The notes: generated by a model not told the origin, from the letters alone. Positions 1-9,288 are shown, numbered from the stretch's first letter. The stretch is DNA of 64,000 nucleotides from Brasenia schreberi (GCA_036023115.1 JAYKKT010000076.1:2914001-2978000), one strand, 5' to 3'. Program-made: numbers and translations.

Positions 1-136
1 TGGCTTGGCACAACCACACACGTGCACTCTCTTAGTCGTGCACAATTTTGAACACACACGGGCCTAATCAGCCCCTAATATATAAGTGTATATATACTTT
101 CATTTTCGAAGGGTTTTTGTTCAAGTTGGGTGCGTT

Positions 137-697
137 GTCTTTCAATTCAAGCACTCTCACACACATTGAGCTTTCGCTCTTATTTGAAAGACCCAAGTAA
201 GGGCCGACCTATACTATTTGGGTTTCATTTCTTGTCGTGTGAGTAAGTCTTTCAATTCAAGCACTCTCACACACATTGAGCTTTCGCTCTTATTTGAAAG
301 ACCCAAGTAAGGGCCGACGTATACTATTTGGGTTTCATTTCATGTCGTGTGAGTAAGTCTTTCAATTCAAGCACTTTCACACACATTGAGCCTTCGCTCT
401 TACTCCCAAGACCTTAGTAAAGGCCTTATTGCAGTTATATTTGGGTTTCATTTATGTCGTGTGGGTAGTCTTTCAATTCAAGCACTCTCACACACATTGA
501 GCCTTCGCTCTTATTCCCAAGACCTTAGTCAAGGCCATACTGCAATTTATATTTGGGTTTAATTTCATGTCGTGTGTGTAAGTCTTTCAATTCAAGCATG
601 CACCCACATTGAGCCTTCGCTCTTATTTGCAAGACCCGAGTAAGGGCTCATATATATAAGCTATATACATATTTCCCTTCGGTTATTTCCCTTCGGT
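137..697 (+). repeat. LTR minisatellite, ~110-114 bp unit, about 5 copies
   Basis: Units start with GTCTTTCAATTC at about 137, 247, 357, 468 and 582, a spacing of 110-114 bp. Each contains ACACACATTGAGC, a TTCGCTCTTA core, a GACCC/GACCTTAGTAA block, TTTGGGTTT and a CGTGTGNG end. The last unit degrades into short CCCTTCGGTTATTT repeats (about 670-725). The same minisatellite lies at the same place in most LTRs of the window with different copy numbers. Confidence 0.9.
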
Positions 698-1021
698 TAT
701 TTCCCTTCTGTTATTTCCCTTCAGTATTGTCTTTACATTTCGGGTTTTCCCTTTGGAGTAGCGTGAGTTTGCATTGCATCTACGCCATACCACGAGGTAG
801 GACGCATATTGCATCGAAGCAAGCCCCGCTCGAATTCGCCCATGTAGTGGAGTGTTCATAACACACAAACTAGGTGGCCCGAAAAGGGATAAAAGAAAAG
901 ACTTAGGCACGTGCAAATCCACGTGATCTAAAATATGCAAATCGCATCTTAAAGACCCGAAATAGACACCTCGAATCGCTTCGTAGACTTTCTCCCCAAA
1001 ACTCGATTTTTGCAAAGCGTA

Positions 1022-1057
1022 CAGACTGACCCTTGCGCATCGGTGCAAGAAGGTCTG
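1022..1057 (+). other. U5 hairpin 1 (conserved RNA-type structure)
   Basis: Outer stem CAGAC (1022-1026) pairs with GTCTG (1053-1057); inner stem CTTGC (1032-1036) pairs with GCAAG (1045-1049) around the 8-nt loop GCATCGGT. TGACC and AAG form the internal loop. The same layout occurs at about 16005, 16385, 23755, 41156, 44246, 52605 and 59711 on the plus strand and about 1553, 31599 and 53925 on the minus strand. Diverged LTRs at 9097-9132, about 53460 and about 62405 have different stem bases that still pair. Confidence 0.75.
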
Positions 1058-1120
1058 CGACGACAAGAGCTTACTTGCTCACAGTCGCCACGTTTAGAAG
1101 TCAGTATTAAAAATATCTTC

Positions 1121-1150
1121 GCTAGCTTAAGTAAGCTAGCTGGCACGCCC
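1121..1150 (+). other. U5 hairpin 2 followed by primer-site-like decamer
   Basis: GCTAGCTT and AAGCTAGC form a perfect 8-bp inverted repeat around AAGT (1121-1140), followed at once by TGGCACGCCC (1141-1150). The decamer equals the first 10 nt of the primer-binding site of E3 at 26901. The module recurs at 16107-16136, 16485-16514, 23853-23882, 44462-44491, 52703-52732 and 59813-59842, and in reverse at 1454-1483, 31506-31535, 53362-53391 and 53832-53861. Confidence 0.75.
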
Positions 1151-1238
1151 TATTTGTATACATAGGCCTTAGACGCACGAGAAGATCCACTCCAAGCCCC
1201 GAAAGAGGCGAAGAGGCGGGGATTTTCGCGCGTCTACA

Positions 1239-1379
1239 GAACTCCCAATGGAAACGGGAGGGATCGAACACACGGGGGTGTTCCATGTCTTGGACATCCA
1301 CCCCCATTATAACCTGTTACTAGGAAGACCCTGGATACACAGTTTGTGCGCTGTGCCATCCACCTTCCACAGGTGTGTT
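1239..1379 (+). pseudogene. E1 gag-pol fragment: end of aspartic protease
   Basis: The translation matches the C-terminal part of the protease seen in E2 and E3 (ELPME, HTGVFHVLDIHPHYNLLLGRPWIHS region), from just after the flap to the helix following the GRPW motif. It starts abruptly after the LTR ending at 1238 and is cut at 1379 by the reverse solo LTR 1380-4257, resuming at 4263. Gag, the primer-binding site and the protease active site of E1 are outside the window or lost. The fragment cannot make a functional product. Confidence 0.85.
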
Positions 1380-3009
1380 TGTAGACACCGAAAATTTTCA
1401 CTTATGGGTTCTTAGGCCTGAAGTGAACCTTTTCGCAATCTACTTCGCTTTATGGGCGTGCCAGCTAGTTTACTTTAACTAGCAAAGTATGTTTTGAAAA
1501 CAATCTGACTTTTGAAAGGCGATTGTAGGCAAGCGGGATTTTTACGTCGCAGACCTTCTTGCACCGATGCGCAAGGGTCAGTCTGTACGCTTAGAGACTT
1601 CATTTTGAAACAAGTTTAACTCAAAATATATTTTGAATGAAGAAGTGTTTTAAAACCTTTTGAAAACCATGCATTTGGGCGATTTTGACTTTGTAAGGGT
1701 TGGACGACCCTAAGTCTTGCACGATTTGATTCGGGTTTGTACGATTCTCAGATTTTAGATCACGTGGATTTGCACGTGCCTAAGTCTTTCTTTTTATCCC
1801 TTTATGGGCCACCTAGGTGTGTGTTATGAACACTCCACTACATGGGGCGAATTTGAGCGGGAGTACGGGGCTTGCTTCGATGCAATATGCGTCCTACCTC
1901 GTGGTATGGCGTAGATGCAATGCAAACTCACGCTACTCCAAAGGGAAAACCCGAATTTAAAAGACAATGCCGAAGGGAAATTGCCGAAGGGAAATAACTG
2001 AAGGGAAATGACTTGTAAAGTAAATAGCCGAAGGGAAATGACTTGTAAAGTAAATAGCGGAAGGGGAAATATGGCTATATCTTAAGAGCGGAAAGGCTCA
2101 ATTGTGTAAGTGTGTGTCGTGTATATATTGAAAGACAACGCACACGACTTGAACCTTAAAACCCGAATCTTAAAGACGTAGCCGAAAGAAATACTTTATA
2201 TAGAGTATATGTAGGGGCCCTTACTTGGGTCTTGTAAATAAGAGCGAAGGCTCAATGTGTGTGCGTGCTTGAATTGAAAGACTTACACACACGACATGAA
2301 ATGAAACCCAAATATAAATTGCAGTATGGCTTGACTAAGGTCTTGGGAGTAAGAGCGAAAGCTCAATGTGTGTGAGTGTAGAATTGAAGTACTACGCACA
2401 CGACATAAATGAAACCCAAATATAACTGCAATAAGGCCTTTACTAAGGTCTTGGGAGTAAGAGCGAAGGCTCAATGTGTGTGCGTGTGGAAAATGGAAAG
2501 ACAACACACACGACTTAATTAAAAACCCCCTTGACTTAAAATATATAAATATAACTATATATTAAGGGCTGGTTAGGCCCGTGTGTGTGCAAAAAGTGTA
2601 CGACTAAGAGCGGAAAGGCTCAAGTGCACGTGTGTGTGGGTGTGTCAAACCACGTTATTACAATCGGGGGGAGACGAAGCTCCTTTACTACAACCCCGTA
2701 TCAAAATTTAATTGAATATAAAGCAAGTTAATGTAATAGACCAAGTTTAGACACTTACAAATAGCTGGTCCATGTTCAACTTGCTTGCACGTGGGCTCAC
2801 GGTTCACCTTGGGCAGCCAAGAGGGGGTTATCCTAGGTGGCTTTGAGGGAGGTTCTATGGGGCACGGTTAGGGTCTTAGGGGAACTAAGGTTCGGCCAAG
2901 ACGGGGGCTGTGTAAGGTATGTCCTAGGGTCTGTCCTAGGGTACAGGTCACGGCCAGGGTGCAGGTTAGGTCGGCAGGAAGGTGGTCAAGTCGGCAGGAA
3001 GGCGTCGGG

Positions 3010-3180
3010 CGCAGCAATCGGGCGCCTGGCGCTGGGCGCTGGGCGCTGGCGGGCGTCTGGCGCTGGGCGCTGGGCGCTGGCGGGCGTCTGGCGCTGGGCG
3101 CTGGGGCGCGGGATGGCGTCAGGGCGCGGGATGGCGTCAGGGCGCGGGATAGCGTCAGGGCGCGCGGACAGCGTCAGGGT
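3010..3180. repeat. GC-rich minisatellite inside reverse solo LTR
   Basis: Two nested arrays occur: GCGCTGG/GCGGGCGTCTG units of about 31 bp (3020-3105), and an 18-bp unit built on GGGCGCGGGATGGCGTCA (about 3105-3175, four imperfect copies). The long open frames on both strands here (2837-3250 plus, 2986-3186 minus) result from high GC and the repeat period and show no recognisable protein. The other LTRs in the window lack this array. Confidence 0.8.
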
Positions 3181-3586
3181 GCGCACGGCAGGCGCGGTCC
3201 GGTTAGGTTTAGGTTGGTTCGAGTCTAGGGTTAGGTTTGGTCGAACCTAGGTTGGGTTAGGGCTAGGTTTAGTTAGGGTTAGGTTCAGTTGGGGTTAGGT
3301 AGGTTCGAACCTAGGCTAGGTTGGGGTTAGGTTTAGAGGGGTGTAGAGAGAATGGCTAGGTTAGGTTAGGCTTACCTCTTGGAGCCGGTCCTTCATGGCT
3401 TGAGCCCACGTCTCCACGGTTGCAGCCACTTGGTCCAGCCCACCTTGGTTGCAGCCACTTGGTCTAGACCCACTTAGCCCACATGGCTTGAACCCACCTC
3501 ACCCAATGAGCCCACATGGCTAGGTCTATCACTCCCTCTCTCTCCTCCCAAATATTTGCATGAACCCTTTACATGGACCCCCTCAC

Positions 3587-3600
3587 CTCTATTTATAGAG
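3587..3600 (-). promoter_or_regulatory. TATA box of reverse solo LTR
   Basis: The minus strand reads CTCTATAAATAGAG, a strong plant TATA consensus that is also palindromic. It lies between the WTTTGGAT-repeat part of U3 and the untranslated leader, the position of the TATA box in the other LTRs here. Confidence 0.6.
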
Positions 3601-3639
3601 ATTTGAGGTGGGTCTTGGATTTGGGTTTGGGTTTGGGGT

Positions 3640-3900
3640 TTGGATCCATACCCAAATCCAAACACTATTTGGATCTGGATATTGGATCTCGGATATTTTG
3701 AGATCTGTATCCGATCCAAACCCAATATTTTTATGGATACGGATCTGGATATTTTGATCCAGATCCAATCCAATCCAAACACTATTTGGATCCAATCCAA
3801 ATCCAAACACTATTTGGATCGACCCAAACACTATTTGGATTGGCCCAAATCCAAACACTATTCATTACATGGATTTGGATCTGGATATATATGGTCCAGA
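3640..3900. repeat. ATCCAAACACTATTTGGAT palindromic repeats
   Basis: At least five copies of AACACTATT flanked by ATCCAAA/TTTGGAT lie between 3658 and 3862, interspersed with GGATCTGGATAT. Each is a 7-bp inverted repeat around a 5-nt loop. They form an expanded version of the GGATTTGGAT block in the U3 of all related LTRs. Apparent ORFs across this block (3474-3858 minus, 3640-4107 plus) are low-complexity artefacts. Confidence 0.8.
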
Positions 3901-4262
3901 TCCAAATCAAAATTTCTTCGGACAGTCCTTCTTGGCTTCTCGAGGCGAACGATCTGTGCGGGCACTGGCTTCATCAGCGCTCCGTCTGGTGCTGGGTTTT
4001 CCCCAACTTTGTCGTCCGGACTCCGTCTCGCCGTTCTGGACTCCGTTGAGCTTTTCATCAAACGGGCTCAGCCTTCTTTTGTTTTTTTATCAGGGAGTGG
4101 CTTCTGAAGCTCTGGGCTTGAATCCTCTTCGGGCCTAGGGTCTTCTTTTGCCTTCTGTACCTGTTTTCATATTTCAAAACAGGTCGTCGTTTTGGCTCAA
4201 ACGAGCTTTTTGGTGTTTTGAGAGTTTTTGAAAAATAGAAGATTTGGGGTGTTTACAGTGTT

Positions 4263-4842
4263 AAGATCCCTTTTAGGGACCAGGTCGTAGTGATCCTAGG
4301 TGAGAGTCACCCACAGCTTTAGGGGATCATAAACTCCCCTTGTTTATCAAGCTTCCAGGCCCATGAGGCTAACCTGGGGCAAATTGTGATTGAGCCACCC
4401 CGACTCGTGTTAAACAACCCTAGGAAGGTTGTATGTGTGAAGGGGCCACCCAAAGTAGGCCCCCTCCCGATCTTAACCCTTCTAGGATGATCCAAGCGTT
4501 CCCTATTTCCAAAGCCCCTGGACAAGAGGCCATATGAGCACAATATGGATGACAACATGTTCCAAGACCACGATTTGTACCACGCCTTTTCAAAAAATAG
4601 AAAATCGTGGAACATGTTGTTGAACATGGGCTATATGCCCTACAAGAGTCTAGGGGCACAGAACCAGGGTCTCCTAGAGCCCATCCTTCCTAGGGCCAAT
4701 CCAAGCCGATATAGGATCGGCTATACTCCCCGAATACCGCCGGAGCCACCCCCTGTGACCACTTGGGTCAAGGGTGCCTTGGAACCTGCCTTAGAAGAGA
4801 CCTACGATTTGGATCTCCTATTCCGAGTCCAACCCGTAGTGT
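4263..4842 (+). pseudogene. E1 gag-pol: protease tail, linker and G-patch-like segment
   Basis: After the solo LTR the reading continues with VKIPFRDQ-like sequence (here starting AAGATCCC) and a proline-rich linker. A glycine-centred motif follows (MGYMPYKSLGAQNQGLLEPI, about 4626-4685), like the G-patch segment found between protease and RT in Tat elements. The region ends near the sequence preceding the RT frame (4840-4858). A reading interrupted by the LTR and by a shift near 4545 makes it a pseudogene. The TAA that ends this frame in E3 is CAA here, so the frame runs on into about 4985 out of the RT frame. Confidence 0.75.
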
Positions 4843-4860
4843 TTTCCCTTTGTAGGTATG
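4840..4860 (+). promoter_or_regulatory. Splice-acceptor-like site before RT frame (E1)
   Basis: GTTTTCCCTTTGTAG followed by GTATG is a pyrimidine tract ending in CAG/TAG-type acceptor, just before the ATG (4858) that opens the RT frame. The same sequence occurs at 19608-19626 (E2), 29918-29937 (E3) and 47588-47608 (E4). The frame upstream (protease) differs from the RT frame, with stops between them and no overlap. Splicing, known for Ogre elements of the Tat lineage, would explain this; it is inferred, not shown. Confidence 0.45.
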
Positions 4861-6539
4861 ACGAAAGATCCCTTTTTATAAAAATACAAAAACATTTGAA
4901 AAGTTTAAAATCAAAAAAATCGAAAAAGAAGAAAAATCAAAAACAATGGAAAAACAAAAGCTTGAAAATAGAGTGCTTTGTATAGTTCCCAAAGTTCTTG
5001 TTCTACAAAAACCCAAAAAAATCAAAAATTTGGAAAATACCAAAAAGATTTTGTATATAGCTGCTCCTGGTAGGACTTTGGCAAAAGAAAAGGATTTCGA
5101 AAGAAACATCGTCTGCATAGCCAGACCAAAAATTTCGAAATCACTTGAAAATCCAAGTACAAAACCAGGTCCTTTTGAAAACCACACATCAAATTCCCTC
5201 GGTTCTATAGCCCACGAGAATGATCGAAGCCCAGAAGTGGATCCCCTTGAGGAAGATCCCACTTCTGAGCTCCCAGAATTTCATAAAATTCTCGATTTTG
5301 AAAGACCTTCCCAATCAGTAGGAGGAGATTTCATAGAGGTGAACCTAGGGGATGATTCCAATCCCATAACCATCAAAATAGGCGCATGCTTGCATGAAAC
5401 TGAAAGGTTAGCATTCATTGCATTTCTACAAACCTATTTAGATGTGTTTGCATGGACGTATGAAGACATGCCGGGCATAGACCCCAGCATTGTCGAGCAT
5501 CGTCTTCCCTTAGATGCAGGTGTAAAACCCATAAAGCAGAAGCTTAGGAAAATACACCCGAATGTACACACGCAAGTCAAAGAGGGTTTAGAAGATCAGA
5601 TAAAAGCCGGATTTATAAAACCCATTGTGTATTCTGATTAGTTGTCAAATATCGTTGTAGTTCGAAAAACCAATGGGAAAATTCGAATATGCATCGATTT
5701 CAGAAACCTGAATAAAGCCACTCCAAAGGATAATTATCCTTTACCAAACATAGATTTGATAGTCGATAGTACTGCAAATCATGAAATGTTTTCATTTATG
5801 GATGGCTATTCAGGCTATAATCAAATCAAACTAAGTCCACGAGATCAGGGTAAGACCGCCTTCACAACCCCATGGGGCACGTACTGCTATACAGTCATGC
5901 CCTTTGGTTTGAAAAATGCTGGCGCAACATACCAACGAGCCATGACCATGATCTTCCATGATCAGATTCATGAGCTCGTAGAAGTGTATGTAGATGATCT
6001 CTTGGCGAAATCCAAAACCCGATGCACCCATATCGAATGTTTACAAAAGATTTTCGAAAGGCTTAGGCTTTACAAAGTAAAGTTGAACCCTCAAAAGTGT
6101 GTATTCGGGGTAGAATCAGGGAAGCTTCTGCGCTTTATGGTGAGCCAAAGGGGTGTAGAAGTCGACCCCTCTAAGTGTCGAGCCATCATAGACATGGCTC
6201 CACCCTCCAATCTCACTTAAATCCGTAGCCTCCAAGGTCGTTTACAATCCGTTCGTCGATTCATATCGAATCTGGCAACTAGATGCAAACCCTTCAACGA
6301 ATTGTTGAGGAAGGGCACGAAATTCTTATGGGATGACGAATGCCAGAGGTCCTTCGAGAGACTAAAGGCATACCTGGTTAATCCCCCCGTTTTAAACCCT
6401 CCAAAGCAAGGAAAACCGCTTTTACTTTACATCTCCGTGCATGCGAACGCTTTAGGAGCCCTGTTGGCTCAGTACGAGGATGACACCCATAAGGAGTATG
6501 CCATCTACTACATTTCGAAAACTCTCTTGGCTTATGAAC
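4858..6539 (+). pseudogene. E1 reverse transcriptase and start of first RNase H
   Basis: A lysine-rich N-terminus leads into AAPGRTL and FAWTYEDMPGIDP, then the RT fingers and palm (RICIDFRNLNKATPKDNYPLP, MPFGLKNAGATYQRAM) with the catalytic YVDD at 5987-5998, the thumb, and the start of RNase H (LLLYISVHANALGALLAQ). Breaks: a 1-nt insertion in the T run near 4870, TAG at 5639-5641 where E2 and E3 have Trp, TAA near 6218 where E3 has Gln, and the LTR insertion at 6540. Polymerase residues are intact but the frame is not. Tat-lineage assignment rests on domain order and motifs. Confidence 0.9.
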
Positions 6540-6949
6540 TGTAGACACCCAAAATTTTCTTTTAAAATTCTTACCTTTTTAGGAAAGTATCCATTTTTGG
6601 TAATTTTAGGTTTTTGAAGGAAAAAGGCACTAAACGAGTTTGTTTTGGTACCAAAATTTTATGAAAGCTTTAAAATGATTAAAGAATACTTTCCTTTCTG
6701 AAAAATTCGAATTTTGACAAAATTAGAAAAAAATGACGATTTTGCCCCTGGCATGGAAAAGCTGGATTTCGTTTTCTTAAAAGATTCATGACAAAAACAT
6801 ATGTTGAAAGCTTGCCTTTTGAAAAGATACAGGCATGTATAAGATAATTTGACACCTGAAAAGGCTGGTGGGTGCCTAAAAAGGAGAGCGGGCATCAAGA
6901 AGGGAAAGTGAGCTTCCCAAAAAGAAAAGTTCATATTCGGAAAGAAATC

Positions 6950-7610
6950 AGTTGCCCGAGGGAAAAGTTGATGTTATCAAAGGAAAGGAAAGATGGAAGC
7001 AAGAACGAACGCTTCCGAAAACGAAGGTTTGGTATCAAACGCCTTTCGTAACGTGTCTACGTTATGTCTGGGTATCGAGCAAATATGCAGGTGGAAGTTC
7101 AGAATGCTCATGGTGGAGAACATGGAAGGTGCAGGAAATCTTGAAGTTGCTGATGTTGCTGCTAAATCACAGATTCACCTGACAAAGAATGGGGATAAAA
7201 AGGAAATGTTACAAAATGCCAATGTTGTGGAAAATGTTGAAGTAATCTCTAACATGGAAACAAGCTAGAGGTGATTCCTGTACTGCACAAGCCGGGTGTG
7301 AATCTGCATTTACTAATGGTAGTATGGCTGAAACTGTTGCTATTGAAAGTACTAAGGTCGACCCAGAAGAGGATGTTGATGTTATCGGTGACAAGTATGA
7401 AACAATAGGTGCTAAGGATAGTGAATCTATTGGTAAGGCAGCAGATGACAAAAATAAATCTATGCACGGATGTGTAAAAGTCTGGTTGCCGATACAGAAG
7501 CTACTTCTCCAGCAGACATCGGCTTGGTTTGGAAGGCACGTACAACATCCTACCTACCTAAACTCGAATGGGCAAGAATGGCCAGCATCTACTCCTTCCA
7601 TAAGTGAATA
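6950..7610 (+). pseudogene. Coding-like segment inside LTR U3 (possible captured gene piece)
   Basis: Frame 6993-7265 reads as a hydrophilic Asn/Glu/Val-rich protein. Frame 7272-7470 is Asp/Glu-rich (ESTKVDPEEDVDVIGDKYE). From 7476 the first frame returns, with ADIGLVWKARTTSYLP and a stop at 7605. Such composition over 600 bp in U3, with two compensating frame changes, suggests a decayed host exon carried by the LTR. The function is unknown; the GLVWKAR piece faintly recalls the start of a PWWP domain, which is weak. It could also be chance open sequence. Confidence 0.35.
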
Positions 7611-7920
7611 AAGATGCTGTGGCTTGATTCAAAAAGCCATGCACTCTTGCCTAATGCTAAACGAGCTCAGCAAGAGTACTGTGATTCTGATTGGGAAAGT
7701 CATCCAACTTTCTGGACTAATTCAGCAACAAAGGAAGATCAAGTGAATCAATTTTGGCATGAAGAGAACTTCCCGATATTCCCAGCAGCTGCACTTGCCA
7801 ATCACAGCAGCTGCACTTGCCAATCAGCTTCCACAGCCAACACTACTTACCGTATTTCACCAAAATGGTACAAGGCAGGTTGCCTTATGGATGACAGTAC
7901 CAAAGAGGCATCCTTTGGCC

Positions 7921-7928
7921 TATAAAAG
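7921..7928 (+). promoter_or_regulatory. TATA box of second-family LTR
   Basis: TATAAAAG within CCTATAAAAGGAGCC is a good plant TATA box. It is followed by a purine-rich leader with the (AG)10 run 8031-8050, consistent with the U3/R boundary about 30 bp downstream. Confidence 0.65.
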
Positions 7929-9096
7929 GAGCCTCAAAGGTGTTGCAAAGGGGATCCTCCGGTCACCACAAAGCCTCAATCCGGGAAAACCAAGAAAACA
8001 GGAACAGTCAGTCCGAAAATTCAGAGAAATAGAGAGAGAGAGAGAGAGAGAAAGGAAGAAAAGAAGGAGAAGAAGGAAGTCCGGCCTAGTTCCGACGTCC
8101 GACGATCGCCCGGTGAAGTGCTCCTACGTCCCCTCTCACTCACACAGGTTGGAATTCTTGCACAAATTGGTTTTAATCCATGAGAACCTGAAAAAGCACA
8201 GATTCTGGAAATTTGTACATGAATCAAGGCTTTGAGCCCATGTTCTTCATTTATATCGATACAAACATGCATGATTCCTTCATAAACGAAATTAAAATCC
8301 ATGTTTAAATGATTTTCATGATTTATTAGGACTGATACAGGTTGAACTTTGTTCTAGAATCACGTTAGGAACCTTCTGAAATTTTCTGTAAAACTGGTTT
8401 CTGAAACTGTCTGTGCACATGCGTCTGATCACTGAATTTTTATAGACAAATGGATAAGCCAATTGCTTCAACATTTTGCATGAATAATCTAGACATATCA
8501 GACATTCTTAGATAAAATTTTGAGGAATTTTTATGAAATTTTTCCTAGCCAATTATATCCATGAAGTTTATACAAAATCCAGATTGCGTTTTACAGAAAC
8601 AGAATGTTCAGTAACAGACCTCTGTTCTTTTGCCCATATCTCTGCAACCACTGAGTGAAATTGGATGAAATTTGATTCTTTGAAAACCTAACATCCGTGT
8701 CTTTCTAATACCAAATTTCATAGAAATTGGATGATTGAGCACTGAGATATTGCTATTTTTCTGAGCTTCTGATCCACAGAAACAGGGCTGTTCTGAATGT
8801 TATAACCGTTTCTGATTCTGTATTTAATTCTCAGAAAATAAAGAACTAAATTATAAAATAAAAATATATTCTGATTCTACACATACGTGTCTCTATTCTG
8901 TAAAAGTTTTAGAATTTTTGGAGAATCAAAAATATTTTTAAAAATTCAGAGAACAGGCCTCTGAAACTGAACAGGTTCTGCAAATCTAAGAATCTGAAAT
9001 TTTTCAAAAATCAAGAACTTAAACACAAATCTGAAACTTTGGAAAATCTGGTTTTTCCTTTTTCGAATTAACGGATTCAAACAAATTTCAAGCGTC

Positions 9097-9132
9097 TAGG
9101 CTGACCCTTGAGCGCCGGTTCAAGAAGGCCTA
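9097..9132 (+). other. U5 hairpin 1, covaried version
   Basis: Stem TAGGC (9097-9101) pairs with GCCTA (9128-9132); inner stem CTTGA (9107-9111) pairs with TCAAG (9120-9124) around an 8-nt loop. Spacing is identical to the main-family hairpin at 1022-1057, but outer pairs 1, 4 and 5 and the last inner pair have both partners changed or shifted together. This supports a selected RNA fold. Confidence 0.75.
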
Positions 9133-9189
9133 AGTCGAAAAGATCTCACTTGTCCATAATCGTTCTAAGAAGTCAGAAAAACATAATTT

Positions 9190-9219
9190 GTTAGTTTTGG
9201 TAAACTAACTGGCACGCTC
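9190..9219 (+). other. U5 hairpin 2, covaried version, plus decamer
   Basis: GTTAGTTT and AAACTAAC form a perfect 8-bp inverted repeat around TGGT (9190-9209), where the main family has GCTAGCTT/AAGCTAGC: two C-G pairs have become T-A on both sides. TGGCACGCTC follows at 9210-9219, one base different from the decamer in the main family. Confidence 0.75.
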
Positions 9220-9288
9220 GCGCAACCCGACGTAGTTCGAGGGTTTGATTTCGAATCCCAAACGATTTGAAATAAAATCACGTCTACA

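Larger units (their letters stand above)
1..1238 (+). mobile_element. LTR, 3' part (cut by window start), inserted in E1 protease
   Basis: This is the right-hand part of a plus-strand Tat-type LTR ending in GTCTACA at 1238. It holds a minisatellite (137-697), the U5 hairpins (1022-1057 and 1121-1140) and the primer-site-like TGGCACGCCC (1141-1150). Directly after it the protease coding sequence of E1 begins in mid-gene, so it was probably inserted there; GAACT at 1239-1243 would be the right TSD, but the left copy lies outside the window. It resembles the LTR at 56530-59930 much more than the 3' LTR of E1, so it is unlikely to be E1's own 5' LTR. Solo LTR versus full element cannot be decided from this window. 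Confidence 0.85.
1380..4257 (-). mobile_element. Solo LTR, reverse orientation, TSD GTGTT
   Basis: Read on the minus strand it begins TGTAAACACC (4257) and ends GTGTCTACA (1380). A perfect 5-bp TSD GTGTT flanks it (1375-1379 and 4258-4262), and E1 protease sequence continues across. At 2878 bp with no interior, it is a solo LTR left by LTR-LTR recombination. Minus-strand order: GGATCTGG palindrome near 3900, ATTTGGATC repeats, TATA box 3587-3600, GGTTAGG-rich tract 3200-3380, GC-rich minisatellite 3010-3180, GGGGTTGTAGTAA motif near 2660-2700, tandem units 2200-2510, and U5 hairpins (1464-1483 and about 1553-1588). Confidence 0.93.
6540..9288 (+). mobile_element. Solo LTR of a second family, TSD TGAAC
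   Basis: It begins TGTAGACACCC and ends CGTCTACA with perfect TSD TGAAC (6535-6539 and 9289-9293); E1 RNase H coding continues directly across. Its 2749 bp share only the U5 organisation with the main family: hairpin 1 at 9097-9132, hairpin 2 at 9190-9209, and TGGCACGCTC at 9210-9219. It lacks the CCTAA tract and the minisatellite. A TATA box is at 7921-7928 and an (AG)10 run at 8031-8050. About 8300-9060 is AT-rich leader in which I see nothing codable. The segment 6950-7610 looks like former coding sequence. Confidence 0.93.

Noticed and set aside
137..697. Regular repeats that might be a CRISPR array
   Set aside because: The whole 110-bp unit repeats with no unique spacers, units drift gradually, and the array lies inside an LTR of a plant retroelement.
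1141..1150. TGGCACGCCC in U5 as the actual primer-binding site with a different LTR end
   Set aside because: Seven perfect TSDs place the LTR end at GTCTACA, about 90 bp further on, and the longer match TGGCACGCCCGGTGGGAC follows that end.
1..1238. LTR at 1-1238 as the 5' LTR of E1
   Set aside because: It is far closer to the solo LTR 56530-59930 than to the E1 3' LTR, and it abuts protease sequence rather than a primer-binding site.
2837..3250. 137-codon plus-strand ORF and overlapping ORFs as a gene
   Set aside because: Open frames on both strands over a GC-rich minisatellite, no recognisable domain, inside a solo LTR.
3474..4107. Several ORFs rich in Trp, Ile, Asp or Asn-Pro repeats
   Set aside because: They translate the ATCCAAA/GGATTTGG repeat block in different frames; the same happens in every related LTR (for example 12828-13247).
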